This document shows positions 53,826 to 64,000 of a stretch of DNA of 64,000 nucleotides, one piece after another; the first letter of the stretch is position 1, and each line of letters starts with the position of its first letter. Both the position numbers and the translations under genes were made by a program. Source of the stretch: Halicephalobus mephisto. Lineage: Eukaryota; Nematoda; Chromadorea; Rhabditida; Panagrolaimidae. The stretch is taken from NCBI GenBank assembly GCA_009193035.1, contig SWDT01000185.1, positions 62,001 through 126,000 of the forward strand. The letters are read 5' to 3'. Under the pieces are notes generated by a model, which worked only from the letters and a program-made list of their open reading frames with translations, made no database searches and was not told where the DNA came from.

Positions 53826-56800
53826 ATGGCCGCTTTATCCAATCGGCTTCCGTTCTTAGAATCGGAGCCTCGGACAGTGGGGATCGCACCTCCACCTTAC
53901 AGGTCTTGCCACGACGACGACTCGACTTCAGGTCGGTATTCGGATTCTTCGTTTTCCTCCAACGGTCTTAAAAGAAGAGCTTCTTGGACAAATTTTGTCG
54001 AAGCAGACGAGAACTTGACAAAGTATAAAGTCAACGTTTATCCGAAAGTTTCTTCAACTATTTCATCAGCGACTTCTACAGCATCTTACATGGCTAATCC
54101 TCTTCCTACAAAAATCCCATTCTCGAACAGAAATCCTATGCCTGCGGGAACTGTCCATGGAAGCAATCTCTCTGTCAGCAACTCCTTCTATGGGGGAGCT
54201 AACCCGAGTCAAGTCAACTACCACGCCAGACCTCCATCGAGCAGCTTCAATAACTCCAACAACTCAATGGTTTCTGAATTCTTCGTTATGCCCAAAGGAT
54301 CCATACAAAAGTTAAATTATGCCTCTCCGATGCCCCCAGGGGCCACACCTATTCCTCTAGATAATCCAACAGTTATAAGTTCACAACCTAAACGAAACAG
54401 AATGGAAGACTTAAGACAGTTCTGGCGGAAACCAGCAGGGAAACTTTGCTGTGCCCTATTGACCCTTCTCCTCGTGGCCGGAGTGGTCCTAGCTATCGTT
54501 CTGCCCCTTGCTTTGAGAATGCCGAATCATTATCTATTTAATTGGCAAGCTCCAGAAATGCTCAGGAACAGACAAACCGGGTCGAATAATATCCAACTCG
54601 ATATAGAAAATGAACAAGCGAGATTCAACCTTCGAGGAGCTGTTCCATTCCATTCAAATTTCATTTCTGTTTATGATTTCAAGTCTAACAAGATTGCAAT
54701 AATCGATTCAGCTCTCCAAAATGCTGGAAGAACAGCTATCTGCTTCGTGATGGATTTGAATCGCCAGACATTGAAGGACATCGGGACACTGAAGCAAGCA
54801 GCGAAGAATGCAGTTTCCGTAAGTTTATTCACAACCAAATAGTAATTAATCCCATTTCATTTTCAGAAGACAAATCAGACTCAAGGATGGCAAGAAGCCT
54901 GGAACTATGTTCCATCTCCAATAACCAACTTCCAAGCAGCTTCTGTCTTCAAACCAGATATTCAAGAATGCAGAAACGCTCGATGGGTCGAGCTTAATTT
55001 CGTCAACTCTAATCAAAAACGTAAGTTTTTCCACGGGACCATAGTATCGAGTAGTAAAAGCATGAAAGAGAGAGCAATAGAGGTTTTTATAAGCCATGGC
55101 ATGAGACAAGAGTACGACTCTAAATGATGCTGATTCGTTATCGTGCGAAATTCGATGTTTTTCTAGAATAATTCCGGAAGATCGGAATTTAATCAGATAC
55201 GGGTCTTTAGTCAATTCTAGTCCCATTTGGTTTGAATTTTTCTAAAAGATACTAGACGGGTTTAATATAGATCTTCCTAAAAAGTTCTTATCTAGTTTAG
55301 ATCACTCTAGAGCTCGATAGAACAAAGTATAAGTCTCTAAAAAAGCCTTATTCTGGGTCTTTTTAAAAACTCCGATCTGATTTGGAATATATCTTTCCAA
55401 AAAACTAATCAGTTTTTAAAACTTAAACCAACAATTTTTATACATCAGAATTCTTAATTTTTCTGAAAACCATCAGCTTCAAAAGCTTCTGAAATTTATC
55501 CAACATTCATGATCGAAGAATTTTTAAACATTACTATTTCAGCGACCAAATGTAGCGATTGCTATGACTTCTGTTTGCCTGATTACGGTGTTGAACGAGA
55601 TGTCATCAGAAACGAGGAATATCTCAACATTGTCAGAAGGAACTGCTTCTATATGTTCGTTCCAGAGTGGAAGAACTACGCTCAAGCCTATCCGAATCCT
55701 CAGAATCAGAACATTCAACAAGGTTATCCGTTGAATCAACAACAAGGAATTCAACAGAATCTCTATGGACCGCAGCAGAATCTGGCTCTTCCTGGATACA
55801 ACACGAACAATCCATACGGTGTCAACCAACAAGGACAACTTCAACCTCAGAATCCCTTGTTGCCTGGTCAGTTGAATCAAGGAACAACTCAACAAGGATT
55901 CGGTACCGCTGGACAACCCCAACAAGGATTCGGCACTCAAGGACAACCTCAACAGGGATTCGGCACACCTACGCAAACTCAACAAGGATTCGGAGCCGGC
56001 GGAGGACAGGGCATGACTCAAGGAAACCTGAATTCGCCGAATCAGGAAACTCGTTGGATTTCGCTTTCCGGAGTTCCTCGTGAGTTTTATTGTAAAAATT
56101 TAATTTTTATCAAAATTAATCTTCAGAACAAGTGGTTAACAGAACCGGGGATGTCTTCAACCAAGCCCGTCAACAAGTGACCCAATGGGGACAGCAAGTT
56201 GGTCAGGGCCTTGGAATTCTCCCCAATAACCAGAACACCGGCTTCACTTCTGGATACAGTACAAACAATCCACAAACTAACCTCAACGGCTTCGATTATC
56301 AACAACGACCGATTGTCCAACCCCCTTCTCAGAATTCCAATCTGAACACGGGTTTGGGACCTACCTATACCGTCCAACAAGGCCAAGGTATGCCCTCTGG
56401 CAATGGTGCGTCCTCAGTTAATAACAATAACGGTGGTTCGTATTCTGTTAATGGTGTGCCTTCAGTTAATAGTAATGGTGGTTCATATTTAGTTAATGGC
56501 AATAGTAATGGTGGTGTACCTTCTGTTAACGGTAATAGTAATGGTGTACCTTCTGTTAACGGTAATAGTAATGGTGTACCTTCCGTTAATGGCAATAGTA
56601 ATGGTGTACCTTCCGTTAATGGCAATAGTAATGGTGTACCTTCTGTTAATGGCAATAGTAATGGTGGTGTATCTTCTGTTGATGGCAATACTTACTTCAT
56701 CCGCACTCAGAGGACCGATCAAGGTAATCGGTGGCAGAATCACCCTGTTTTTAATGCTTTTGTTCCTCATAGTATTAACCCTAGGAATGTTCAACAAAAT

Positions 56801-57208
56801 TTCCGCGTGGATCCCTATGGGTGGAACGATAACTATAATAACGCTTACTACAATAGACTTTCACAAAGTTTCTTTGCACACCCGAACTTACCGAGTCCCT
56901 TTCCAGCGAACCCCCTTGGACCTCAGAGTCCTCAACAAAGACCTCTTTATCCAAGTCAGATCTTTAATCCACCGAGTGTTCAAGAACAAAATGAGAGATT
57001 AGCCAGTCAACAAAATCAGAACATTCTTCCGAATTCTCCGTCTGATTACTTTCGACAAATTCAACAAAATCAACAACTTACTCCTCAACAACAAATTCAA
57101 CTAGCTCATTCTCAACAAACAGCTGGACTTGATTTATCAGCAACAATCCCTCCAGGACAATCCCAACTCAACAGGGATCTGCAGTTTTTGCAAAATTTCG
57201 GTCGATGA
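53826..57208 (+). CDS. BRICHOS-like type II membrane protein with Q/N/G-rich tail, 921 aa (four exons)
   Basis: Exons are 53826-54818, 54867-55020, 55543-56079 and 56127-57208, all GT..AG with continuous frame (922 codons). Residues 1-205 are a Ser/Pro/Asn-rich cytoplasmic region without a signal peptide. One membrane segment (about 207-230, CCALLTLLLVAGVVLAIVLP) follows RKPAGK, giving type II topology. About 278-370 looks like a BRICHOS domain: FISVYDFKSNKIAIIDSAL, AICFVMDLNRQTL and a later Cys in DIQECRNARW, then a Cys-rich piece CSDCYDFC. The rest is lumenal/extracellular and low complexity: GQPQQGFGT repeats in exon 3 and ten-residue NGNSNGVPSV repeats in exon 4. BRICHOS domains assist folding of secreted, aggregation-prone segments in cis; that role here is inference. 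The start follows a GACTTCAG acceptor-like site by 22 bp. AATAAA is at 57407. Confidence 0.82.
56490..56690 (+). repeat. In-frame 30-bp coding minisatellite
   Basis: About six copies of GGTAATAGTAATGGTGTACC plus TTCTGTTAAC encode NGNSNGVPSV in the last exon of the BRICHOS-like gene. Copies are nearly identical, so length polymorphism is likely. Confidence 0.85.
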
Positions 57209-57406
57209 TTTTGGTTACTTACAATATACAGAACTTTCTATAACGACAATGAGACCTCCTAGTCTTTCTCCCTTATCCTGCCCGAATACTGGCAACTAAA
57301 GATATTTATTGACCTCAGGGATCCATTGGCAATTACTTTCACTTTGATTTTACTGAGCTTATTATCGAATTTGAGCTTTTTCGAAACGAATTTCTTTGGT
57401 AAAAAG

Positions 57407-57412
57407 AAATAA
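57407..57412 (+). terminator. Candidate poly(A) signal AATAAA
   Basis: It lies about 200 bp after the stop of the BRICHOS-like gene. Confidence 0.5.
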
Positions 57413-57719
57413 ATATTTCATTTTTATTAAAACCCGTATTCAGGAATGCATAAAACTACAGTAATAAATGTACAATAAATGCGAAAATTACTTTGTACCA
57501 AGGATTATAAAGAGTTTGAAATTAAAATTTGCATATTGCGTGCAACATTCCAACAAATCGAAAAAATTTGAAATTACTTTTAAAAATTCTGTTTTAATTT
57601 CGGATTATCAAAAACGATGAAATTTATCTACCGAATATAATCCGTCTCATGTTTTAAAGTTTATGGAGTAGAAAATTGATCTATAATTGTTGTAAAATTT
57701 GAAAGATTATTTTTGTATA

Positions 57720-58090
57720 TTCATTTTGACGTGGATCAAGTTCACGAGATTATATTAGGTGTCAAAAAGTTCTTCCAACCCATTGATAGTGGTTTTATAA
57801 ACTTAAGAAATTGATTTACAATGAAGATAATATCATTGTAACTATCTTGGACATTGAAGCTTTTTAAATTAGCTTTATATATCCGCTTTAATCTCAATCA
57901 AATTCATGAGATCTCCTTAAATACTAAGAAGTTCTTCCAACCCATTGATAGTGGTTTTATAAACTTAAGAAATTGATTTACAATGAAGATAATATCATTG
58001 TAACTATCTTGGACATTGAAGCTTTTTAAATTAGCTTTATATATCCGCTTTAATCTCAATTAAATTCATGAGATCTCTTTAAATACCAAG
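57720..58090. repeat. Tandem duplication, unit about 162 bp
   Basis: Two almost identical copies share GTTCTTCCAACCCATTGATA, GAAGATAATATCATTGTAAC and ATATATCCGCTTTAATCTCA, plus a partial third. Confidence 0.85.
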
Positions 58091-58281
58091 AACTTTTGTT
58101 TCTGTTGGATCTCTGTTTTTTATAACCAAAGAAGATCCATGTTTTAAGTAATATTGTGAAATTTAAACTAAACTCTAACTTCAAATTACTCGATTTGTCT
58201 GAATGTTGTGCGCAATTTGTAAATTTTAACGTTAAACTACCTCCTTATAACCCTGAGTTTGGCTGGGAAGTTTATAGTAAT

Positions 58282-58617
58282 CTATTTCATTTTGCAAGTT
58301 TCTTGGCAGTCGGTCATTGTTTTGAATCTGTTTTCGTTTCCGCCGCAATTCTGAACTCCGAAGGGGAAACATTCGCCTGTGGTGATGTCGAAGTAGTATC
58401 TGACATCTAATCTTTCTGTAGGAGAAGAATCATCATCATCATTGACGTTGTTCGAAGATGGACACATTCCGGAATCTGGAGGTAGATAACAAACACTAGG
58501 ATAGTGGGCTACTTTGTCGAAGACCGGAGGATCGGGCAATCTCATCGACTCAACCAAAACGACAAAGATAAAAATAAAAATAAAATTATAAAAATATTTC
58601 CATCGAACAGAAGTCAT
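58282..58617 (-). CDS. Secreted single Kunitz-domain protein with acidic insertion, 111 aa
   Basis: This is a single-exon gene. A signal peptide (FIFIFIFVVLVES core) ends near residue 24. The Kunitz/BPTI pattern has six Cys: C1-x8-C2-x30-C3-x7-C4-x12-C5-x3-C6, with the motifs VRYYFDITTGEC, GGNENRF and MTDCQETC. C2-C3 is normally about 15 residues; here about 15 extra residues rich in Asn/Asp/Ser (NNVNDDDDSS) are inserted. The P1 position after C2 is Pro rather than Lys/Arg, so trypsin-like inhibition is unlikely. A TTTTTCAG acceptor ends 5 bp before the ATG, suggesting a trans-spliced leader. Many nematodes have large Kunitz families in cuticle, secretions and matrix; the role here is unknown. 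Confidence 0.85.
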   Translation of the reverse strand: MTSVRWKYFYNFIFIFIFVVLVESMRLPDPPVFDKVAHYPSVCYLPPDSGMCPSSNNVNDDDDSSPTERLDVRYYFDITTGECFPFGVQNCGGNENRFKTMTDCQETCKMK

Positions 58618-58840
58618 AATCCTGAAAAACGACCGTAATTAATCTACTTTGGAGGGAATAATAACCACGAATAAAATCCAAAAGAATAATTTCAACATCT
58701 GGGTAACCTCAAAACCCTCAGGGAAGAGCGGAAACAAGGTCGATTCGGGACGAAAGTCAAGGTTGCAACAGAAACTCGGTCAAAAGAACGAACGTAATCC
58801 TCTTGACAAGTCAACAACCGAAAATAAGAAATCACATTCA

Positions 58841-58847
58841 TATAAAA
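58841..58847. repeat. Probable target-site duplication (left) of SINE copy 2
   Basis: TATAAAA is repeated at 59201-59207. Extending outward gives 9 of 11 matching bases. Confidence 0.6.
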
Positions 58848-58920
58848 GCTTCGGTAGTACAATGGTAGTATACGTGACTGCAAAGTTACGAAACTCGGGT
58901 TCGATTCCCGACCGAAGACT
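58848..58920 (+). ncRNA. tRNA-like head of SINE (degenerate tRNA-Cys-like)
   Basis: A cloverleaf can be drawn with a six-pair acceptor stem and a normal T arm. The best five-pair anticodon stem leaves a six-base loop, and position 1/72 does not pair. The GCA in the loop would read Cys, but the irregular anticodon arm and the attached SINE body argue for a tRNA-derived pseudogene, not a working tRNA. Confidence 0.6.
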
Positions 58921-59195
58921 ACAGATCCAGGCCTTGCCAGCCGCAATCTGACTACAAACGGTTAAAAAGCACTCATCAAAGAAAGAAGCGAGGTCAGAAG
59001 GACCAAAAAGATGATCTTAGTAAGAGGAAGGATTTCCTGAAGACGATCTTAGTAAGAGAAGATTTCTCTCAAGATAATCAGGAAGGTTGAGATGCGCGAA
59101 TGCAAGCGAACAATAGAGGAGTCCAAGCTTGAGTATATAATGTCATAAATCCTATATTGTAATTGCTTTGAAAACGTTCGATAAAGTGCTAAACT
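58848..59195 (+). mobile_element. tRNA-derived SINE, copy 2 (about 348 bp)
   Basis: The tRNA-like head has an A box TAGTACAATGG (58855-58865), an anticodon-like loop containing TGCAAA, a B box GGTTCGATTCC (58898-58908), and CTTCGG/CCGAAG acceptor-stem halves. The body matches copy 1 at 31493-31795. Inside the body, GACGATCTTAGTAAGAG is present twice (about 59010 and 59042), making this copy longer. It lies 230 bp upstream of the Kunitz gene in opposite orientation. The intact internal promoter boxes make this the more likely expressed copy. Confidence 0.85.
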
Positions 59196-59209
59196 ACTCG
59201 TATAAAAAT

Positions 59210-60310
59210 ATAAATTTTAAAAAAAATCCACACAAATTTGGAAACATTTTTATTTAAAACAAAAATTGCGGAATTTAAGGTTTAGGTGGTTCTGGAAGGT
59301 CAAATATCACATTGTTACGAAAATAGAAATCCTTTTCCGAGGAAAGCTGAAAAAATATCTCAGTACAGATTTTGACATTTTTTATTGTGAAAAAGAAAAA
59401 TTATCGAATTCCTTTTTTCAATAATTTGTAAAATAAAAAAAATAAAAATTTTGATGACGAAATTCCAAAAATCATTTTGACGTGGATTTTCGGATTTTTT
59501 TAGTTGGCTAAAAATATAAAATTTAAATTTTTAGTAATTTCGAAAAATTAAAAAATTTTGAATTTTTATAAAATTTCGAAAATTGTTTCAATAAAAATTT
59601 TCGAATTTTTCAGTCAAGTCCAAAAATTGTGGAACTTAGTACTTCTGAGATTTTGTAAAATTTCAAAATTATTTTTAAAAAAATTTCTGTAATCAAATTA
59701 TAAAAAAAATCGTGTTTTTCGAAGTTTTCAGTTAACGTCGCAAAAAACAGATTTTTTCGTCCACGTGATTTCGCAAAGTTTTAAAATCACACAATTATAA
59801 AAAAAATCAATGAAAAATTTTAAAATCTGTCTCGACAAGAAAAAAGTTTTCCTATCAAGATAGAAAATTGCAAAATTCAATTTTTACATGATTCTGTAAA
59901 ATTTAAAAATTATTATGTACATTGTAAAAACAGAAATCTTTAATAAAAAATTATAGAAAATTGTCTCGACACGAATGTTTGAAACTTTCCAATTAAGACC
60001 GAAAACAATAAAATTTCGTATTTTCAAAATTTTAAAAATTAAAAATTTTACAAAAATTAATTCCACAAAAATCTTCAGAAATGTCCAGTTAAAAAACTGT
60101 AAAATTTATTTTTTACATGGTTTCTAAAATTCCAAACAACATCCAATGGATCAGGAAAATTCAAAAACATCCTTGGTGCATTGTAATCTTATTCGAAAAT
60201 CATAAGAGAAATCTTCAAAACTATTTTTTTCGCTTTTTAACTTTCGAAAAATATAAACAAAATAACGCAAGTTTTGTAACTGACTACAAAAAATACAACA
60301 TTACAAGTAT
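59210..60310. repeat. Diverged family C repeats and AT-rich sequence
   Basis: Degenerate units with TCTCGACACGAATGTTTGAA and TTTCCAATTAAGACCGAAAA occur about every 110-120 bp. No gene is present; the small ORFs fall in repeat sequence. Confidence 0.55.
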
Positions 60311-60449
60311 AAAAGCGTAAATAACAATCTAGGTCACCGCGTGAAATCCCAAAAGACTAATGGAGTCCGGAACTGTCCGAGAGATGATTGAAGGACAATG
60401 GAACCTTCCATCATAACCGATCGACAGGTAATTGGCCAGTCAACTTGGG

Positions 60450-60905
60450 GTGAACGAGAAGTCGATCGTCAAGAAGGAATCAGTCATATCAAGAATATTC
60501 ATAATCATGATTATCAAATTTAAGCATTGTCTTACTTTTGTAATTTTCGCGCGATATTGTAAGTGAACCTTGCATAGTACAGGATAAACACTAAGAAAAA
60601 GAAGTCGATCATCAAGAAGGAATCAATCATATCAAGAATATCCATAATCATGATTATCAAATTTAAGCATTGTCTTATTTTTGTAATTTTCGCGCGATAT
60701 TGTAAGTGAACCTTGCATAGTACAGGATAAACACTAAGAAAAAGAAGAAGAATCTGGGGTGAACGAGAAGTCGATCATCAAGAAGGAATCAATCATATCA
60801 AGAATATTTATAATCATGATTATCAAATTTAAGCAGTCTTATTTTTGTAATTTCCGCGCGATATTGTAAGCGAACCTTGCATAGTACGGGATAAACACTA
60901 AGAAA
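60450..60905. repeat. Tandem repeat, unit about 145-160 bp, three copies
   Basis: Copies from about 60459, 60602 and 60765 share GAAGTCGATCATCAAGAAGG, ATAATCATGATTATCAAATT and TTCGCGCGATATTGTAAG. ATAATCATGATTAT is a perfect palindrome. Confidence 0.85.
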
Positions 60906-61600
60906 AAAGAACTTGGGGTAAACACAGAACCTTGAGCTCCGTTTGTCTAATTCTATCTAAGACACAAAACCTCCCGAATGCCAAGTGTAAACCGGAATTG
61001 AATGACCTTTTAAAAGTTTTTAAAAAAGGAAAAAAGAGTCAATCGGAAGCAGTTAACTTTTTTCCTTTTATTTTGGGTCAAGTCAGTTGAATTTTCCGGA
61101 AAGTTTACTTCTGTGATTTCCGCCACTAGATCAACAAAGAAAAAAGTTAATTCTTTCCAAATCCCTAGAATATAGAAGCTTATTCAGTCAAAACAAAAAA
61201 AAACTGAATTGTTCGATTAAAGTTATAAAAACTACATTAGAAGATGAAATTAAGTTCTCACGATATTGACTTATTTTCTCATAATAATCGGCCAAAAAGT
61301 CAAAATTCATCGAAAAATCGACGGAAAGAGCGGGATCGCGCGAGAAATCTGAGAAAGTGTGAAGTGAATCTCGAGTGGCCTTCTCATTGGACCTGCTGCC
61401 ACGAGCGGAGTTTTGCGACTTTTTGTTTGTCACGGAAAGCAAAATTAATTCTCGTCGCAAAACTTCTGACGATCATGACAGCAATTATGTTGTCAAATTG
61501 AACATAATAGGAACATAAAAGATGGTTATTAAGGGATGCAAGGTCAACTCCTACTGCGAAGATTGCTGATGATCACGATAAATTTTGTTCTTTTCAAGTA

Positions 61601-61919
61601 CAGTGGAATCTCGATATAAGGCACCCTGAAGGGACCGAACAAATCGTGCCTTATATCATGGGGTGTCTTATATCGAGGGTCGAATATGACTAAAATTCCT
61701 TAAATTTTCGCAAATTTTTATGCGGGCCAAACTAACGCATTGGAACCATGCCTTATAGCCTGGGGTGTTTTATATTGAGGGTACCTTATAGCCTGGGGTG
61801 TTTTATACTGAGGGTGCCTTATAGCCTGGGGTGTTTTATATTGAGGGTACCTTATAGCCTGGGGTGTCTTATATTGAGGGTACCTTGTAGCCTGGGTGCG
61901 TTATATCGAGATTCCACTC
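61601..61919. mobile_element. TA-flanked terminal-inverted-repeat element with internal 32-bp array
   Basis: The left end CAGTGGAATCTCGATATAA and right end TTATATCGAGATTCCACT form inverted repeats flanked by TA. The interior has about five tandem copies of CCTTATAGCCTGGGGTGTTT plus TATATTGAGGGTA (about 61749-61900). The ends resemble the CAGTGAAACCTCGAT ends of the element at 26018. There is no transposase ORF. Confidence 0.75.
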
Positions 61920-61939
61920 TATAATTAGGAACCACAATC

Positions 61940-63160
61940 AAAAACGATCTAGGAACAAAGTTAATCCCTACTGTGAAATCTTCAAAGGTTGTGACAAGTT
62001 CGTTTATCTTCAATCGCGAAAAATAATTAGAGAGGGAGAAGTCAACTCCTGCAGCGAAAATTACTGATGATCACGATAAACTTGATTGTTCTCAAATGTA
62101 ATTAAAAACTACTATTAAGAACAATCTGAGAAAAAATCAATATTCCTTCAAGATCCTGACAAGTTTATTTTTAAGCAAAAGTGAAATTTTGCGCTAAAAA
62201 TAATCAAAAAAAATTGAAATCAACTCCTACAACGAAAGTTACTGATGATCACAATAACTACAACTATTCTTAAGTGCAATCTGGAACAATCTAAGAACAA
62301 AGTTAGCTCTCGTTACGAAACTTTTTCAAGATCTTGACAAGTTCGTTCATTTTTGAGCGCAAACGGAATTTTGCACTAAAAATAGCCGAAGAAAGTGAAG
62401 CTATCTCCTATCGGACAAAACTTGAGGATCATGACAAGTTTGTTCATTCTCAAGTACGTGTAGAATTTCACGCCAAAAACAATTTAACAAAGCAAAGTGA
62501 ACTCCTGCAACAAGGTCCTTGAAAATCACGATCAATTCGCTCATTTTTAAGCATGAATAAAATTTCGCGCCCGAAATAACCGAGAAATAAAATTAACTTC
62601 TACAGTAAAGTTTCCTAAGGATCATGTTAAGTTTGCTGATGCTTAAGTGCTAGCAGGATTTAATGCTAAAAACAAACTAAGAGATTGGAACTTTTTCCTA
62701 CTGCAAAGTTCCCGAAGATCATGATAGATCCGCTTGTTCTTAGGTACTAGCAGGATTTAACGCCAAAAACAAACTAAAAAAGCAAAAAAATCCCCATCGT
62801 GAAGTCCGAAGATCATGATAGATCTGCTTGTTCTTAGGTACTAGTACGGTTTAATGCTAAAAACGAACTAAGAGATTGAAACTTTTTCCTACTACAAAGT
62901 TCCCGAAGATCATGATAGATCCGCTTGTTCTTAGGTACTAGTACGGTTTAACGCCAAAAACAAACTAAAAAAGCAGAAAAATCCCCATCGTGAAGTCCGA
63001 AGATCATGATGAGTTCGCTTGTTCCTAAACGCCGGTAATATTTAACTCCAAAAACAAACTAAAAAACCAGATTCAACTCCTGTCGTGAAGTTGAAGATGA
63101 TGTTTAGTTTATTCCTCTTCAAGCACGGATGTAATTTCGCGTCAAAAGCAAACTAACAGT
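61940..63160. repeat. Degenerate tandem repeats, unit about 120-150 bp
   Basis: At least nine copies share GAAGATCATGATAGATCCGC, TTGTTCTTAGGTACTAG and AACGCCAAAAACAAACTAA. The copies at 62700-63000 are the most alike; the outer ones decay. No gene. Confidence 0.75.
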
Positions 63161-63169
63161 AAAATCAAT

Positions 63170-64000
63170 TCCAACATTGGTAGTTCGCAATTTAGTTGTT
63201 TTTCCAATTTTCTATCATTGTTAGAGATGTGTTTGTTGTAGGATAAATCTGTTGCGGAGGGAAACTCCGCCGAACGAATCCTAGAGGAAAGTAAAAATTA
63301 CGTTAAAATCCGCTATATCGTCGCTCAAAAACGAGCACTTTTTTGTTGTATTAAGATCAAATCCTAGATCATTTAAAAGTTTACATTAGATAAGTGAAAT
63401 CTCCAAAGAACTCGGATGAAAACGTATTCCTTGGATTAGAAAAGACTCGATACAAGTCGTTCCAGAGACGGGAGATCAACCGGAAACTGTACCACAAGTT
63501 GACAAACAATCCTCAGACAAAAAAAGGGAATTTTGACAATTTGGGAAAAAAGGAATCAATCCGCAATAGAATTCAATGTACTCAAATAGTCCGTTATAGG
63601 GGTTTCCGCCCGAATGCTCTTATGATTTCGTGTTTCCATAGAAAGAAAATATTTCAAGTTGATTCGAAATTTCTGGATTTCAAAGGCGCAATCTTCTCAT
63701 CTTGGAAATTCGGTCAAACGTGACAACCAAAATCCGGCCTCAGGGATTAGCCATCATAGAAGTTTTATGAAAGACAAATAAACATAAAATAATTTTAAAA
63801 TGTAATAACTAGTCTTTTTAAATGATTTCAAAAAAGTGAAAATTATTCATTAAAAAGTAGGAATATTTGTTCTGAATAAAAAGTTAAGAAATAATACCTT
63901 ACTTAACAAGTACAGTGAATTATGCTCATTACGAAATGTATAATTTTTATATAATAAAAAATGTTTTTTATCAAGATGGAAATAAAAAAGTTTTCGATAG
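63170..64000. other. Terminal stretch without confident gene
   Basis: A 109-codon + frame at 63394-63723 (contains LEKTRYKSFQRREINRKLYH) has AT-rich composition and no recognisable family, so I leave it uncalled. The sequence after 63730 is AT-rich. Confidence 0.4.

Noticed and set aside
54846..55226. 126-codon minus-strand ORF
   Set aside because: It overlaps exon 2 of the BRICHOS-like gene and its intron on the opposite strand; no domain.
55539..56797. Several antisense and alternative-frame ORFs over the Q/N/G-rich exons
   Set aside because: Shadow frames of low-complexity coding repeats.
58156..58410. 84-codon + ORF
   Set aside because: It lies antisense to the Kunitz gene, which has strong family evidence.
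58848..58920. Functional tRNA-Cys gene
   Set aside because: The anticodon arm is irregular, the first acceptor pair is missing, and a SINE body shared with another locus is attached.
61188..61501. Overlapping 85-90 codon ORFs on both strands
   Set aside because: Biased, Lys/Arg/Ser-rich in both directions, no domain or splice context.
63394..63723. 109-codon + ORF near window end
   Set aside because: No recognisable family; could be chance. Left as unassigned sequence.

Overview
The window looks like nuclear DNA of a free-living (rhabditid-type) nematode. Evidence: it is very AT-rich; introns can be as short as 43 nt and end in TTTTCAG or TTTTAG; putative trans-splice acceptors lie just upstream of several ATGs; the gene families (Srx/Srh-like serpentine receptors, expanded carboxylesterases, BRICHOS and Kunitz proteins) are typical; and SL1-like sequence occurs inside one repeat. 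The species cannot be told from the sequence. All exon models were spliced by hand from frame continuity and GT..AG sites.

Layout: 1-11.1 kb has no supported gene, only tandem and dispersed repeats. 11.1-13.2 kb (+) is a two-exon 7TM receptor whose intron is filled by a palindromic repeat array. 14.7-25.7 kb (-) holds three consecutive multi-exon genes in one orientation, each starting with an Arg-rich, acid-poor mitochondrial-type leader and encoding helical-repeat proteins. The first is a pentatricopeptide/LRPPRC-like protein of about 1,056 aa. They may form an operon. 27.7-31.0 kb is a large imperfect palindrome with two intronless, divergently transcribed 7TM chemoreceptors. 31.5-31.8 kb is a tRNA-derived SINE with 14-bp target duplications.

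32.0-35.2 kb (-) and 41.1-49.1 kb (+) carry three complete type-B carboxylesterases, all with an intact catalytic triad and a C-terminal ER-retrieval tetrapeptide (KDEL or KEEL). The two on the + strand are a recent tandem duplication with a mosaic pattern of identity. Between and around them lie repeat arrays and possible retroelement remnants.

53.8-57.2 kb (+) is a four-exon type II membrane protein with a BRICHOS-like domain and a long Q/N/G-rich tail. 58.3-58.6 kb (-) is a secreted single-Kunitz protein with an acidic insertion. 58.8-59.2 kb is a second copy of the SINE. 59.2-64 kb is again repeats, including a TA-flanked terminal-inverted-repeat element.

Functional themes are chemosensation, ER esterases, mitochondrial gene expression and extracellular proteins. 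No pathway links the groups. The most striking features are the SINE family, the receptor palindrome, the trio of mitochondrial-type genes and the mosaic esterase pair.
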